A stretch of DNA of 5,992 nt from an uncultured Eubacterium sp. (lineage in GTDB: Bacteria > Bacillota > Clostridia > Lachnospirales > Lachnospiraceae), in assembly GCA_946611445.1 (NCBI GenBank), contig CAMODP010000111.1, forward strand, positions 1 through 5,992. Reading direction: 5' to 3'. Shown in pieces: positions 5,655-5,992 of the stretch; positions within the stretch are counted from its first letter, which is position 1, and each line of letters begins with the position of its first letter. The notes beneath the pieces were generated by a model. That model was not told where the DNA came from. It ran no database searches and saw only the letters and a program-made list of their open reading frames with translations. Position numbers and translations under genes: made by a program.

Positions 5655-5992
5655 GTGTTCAAAGCTGTCATGTTTTTTATCCTGTGTCTGGTATTTCCCT
5701 GGATTACCGGCACACTGCTCCTGCCGGACAAAGAGCGGTCCTTTACTGCCGCGGCGTACCGGATCGTCGGGGGCAATACAGGTATGTGGGCTGTTTTTCA
5801 GCTGCTGGCAGTGCCTGCCGTGCTGCTGCAGCTTCCCTTTCATACGCTGGTCAGGCTCTGGCTGGGAGCGCTGCTGCTCCTGCTGGGGCTGTTTGCCTTT
5901 TTTTGCAGGGATGCGGACTTCCGGAGCAGGGCCTTTTTTACCCAGAAGGAGATGGCCCCCTCCTCTGCAGGTGGGGGGGAAATCAAGTCTTC
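5655..5992 (+). CDS. Unrecognised integral membrane protein (3' partial)
   Basis: An open frame begins with GTG at 5655 immediately after the transferase stop (TGA 5652-5654) and runs off the window, giving 112 complete codons. An internal ATG at 5670 is an alternative start. The ribosome binding site is weak: GGGG at 5643-5646, eight bases before the GTG. Residues 1-22 (VFKAVMFFILCLVFPWITGTLL) are a hydrophobic segment. A second lies at about 45-64 (GMWAVFQLLAVPAVLLQLPF) and a third at about 67-86, rich in Leu/Val (LVRLWLGALLLLLGLFAFFC). A polar segment then follows. The G-x-x-x-x-F-Q-L-L-A-V-P pattern reminds me of DUF6077-type multi-pass proteins of Lachnospiraceae polysaccharide loci, but that is recollection, not proof. 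Position next to the initiating transferase suggests an envelope or glycan role such as polymerase, flippase or lipid-linked glycosyltransferase. A run of seven G at 5973-5979 lies in the coding sequence and makes the frame beyond it less certain. Confidence 0.68.
   Translation, partial: MFKAVMFFILCLVFPWITGTLLLPDKERSFTAAAYRIVGGNTGMWAVFQLLAVPAVLLQLPFHTLVRLWLGALLLLLGLFAFFCRDADFRSRAFFTQKEMAPSSAGGGEIKS

Noticed and set aside
5178..5843. 221-residue minus-strand ORF opposite the transferase gene and following ORF
   Set aside because: The plus strand encodes the conserved catalytic domain of the sugar transferase here; the antisense frame has no family features.

Overview
This window is part of a surface or extracellular polysaccharide (capsule/EPS) biosynthesis locus. 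All genes lie on the + strand and are tightly packed. The GC-rich coding sequence, strong AGGAGG-type ribosome binding sites, and the mix of TupA-like ATP-grasp, CapA-like, FrhB/FdhB-like and polyprenyl glycosylphosphotransferase genes suggest a Firmicute of the class Clostridia, probably a gut Lachnospiraceae-like organism. That placement is inference from gene style, not a database match.

Layout: (1) 1-663, the 3' part of a TupA-like ATP-grasp gene. (2) 664-865, a 202-bp gap filled almost entirely by a compact, GC-rich, highly self-complementary element, followed by a ribosome binding site. (3) 866-2014, a CapA-family metallophosphatase-fold protein. (4) 2007-3227, a two-[4Fe-4S] FrhB/FdhB-family flavo-iron-sulfur protein that overlaps the capA-like gene by 8 nt. 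(5) 3228-3311, a short gap with a hairpin and two good sigma-A-type promoter candidates. (6) 3312-4214, rfbA/rmlA, glucose-1-phosphate thymidylyltransferase. (7) 4230-5654, the membrane-bound initiating sugar-phosphate transferase. (8) 5655-end, the start of an unrecognised integral membrane protein.

How they fit together: RfbA makes dTDP-glucose, the entry point to dTDP-L-rhamnose and other dTDP-deoxysugars. The polyprenyl glycosylphosphotransferase loads the first sugar-1-phosphate onto the lipid carrier at the membrane. The TupA-like, CapA-like and FrhB-like proteins probably modify or ligate groups onto the repeat unit or polymer. Their exact chemistry cannot be read from sequence alone. 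The promoter pair before rfbA suggests a second transcription unit for rfbA, the initiating transferase and the membrane protein.

The most interesting item is the 660-837 element. It can be folded into nested perfect stems (667-674/826-833, 678-691 hairpin, 694-700/818-824, 721-727/786-792), is bounded by AGTGA on both sides, and sits exactly where its removal would restore normal 24-nt operon spacing. I interpret it as an ORF-less structured-RNA insertion, most likely of the HEARO type (the RNA family associated with IscB/IsrB, i.e. omega-RNA-like, of IS200/IS605-related elements). The structure is seen directly; the family assignment is a hypothesis.
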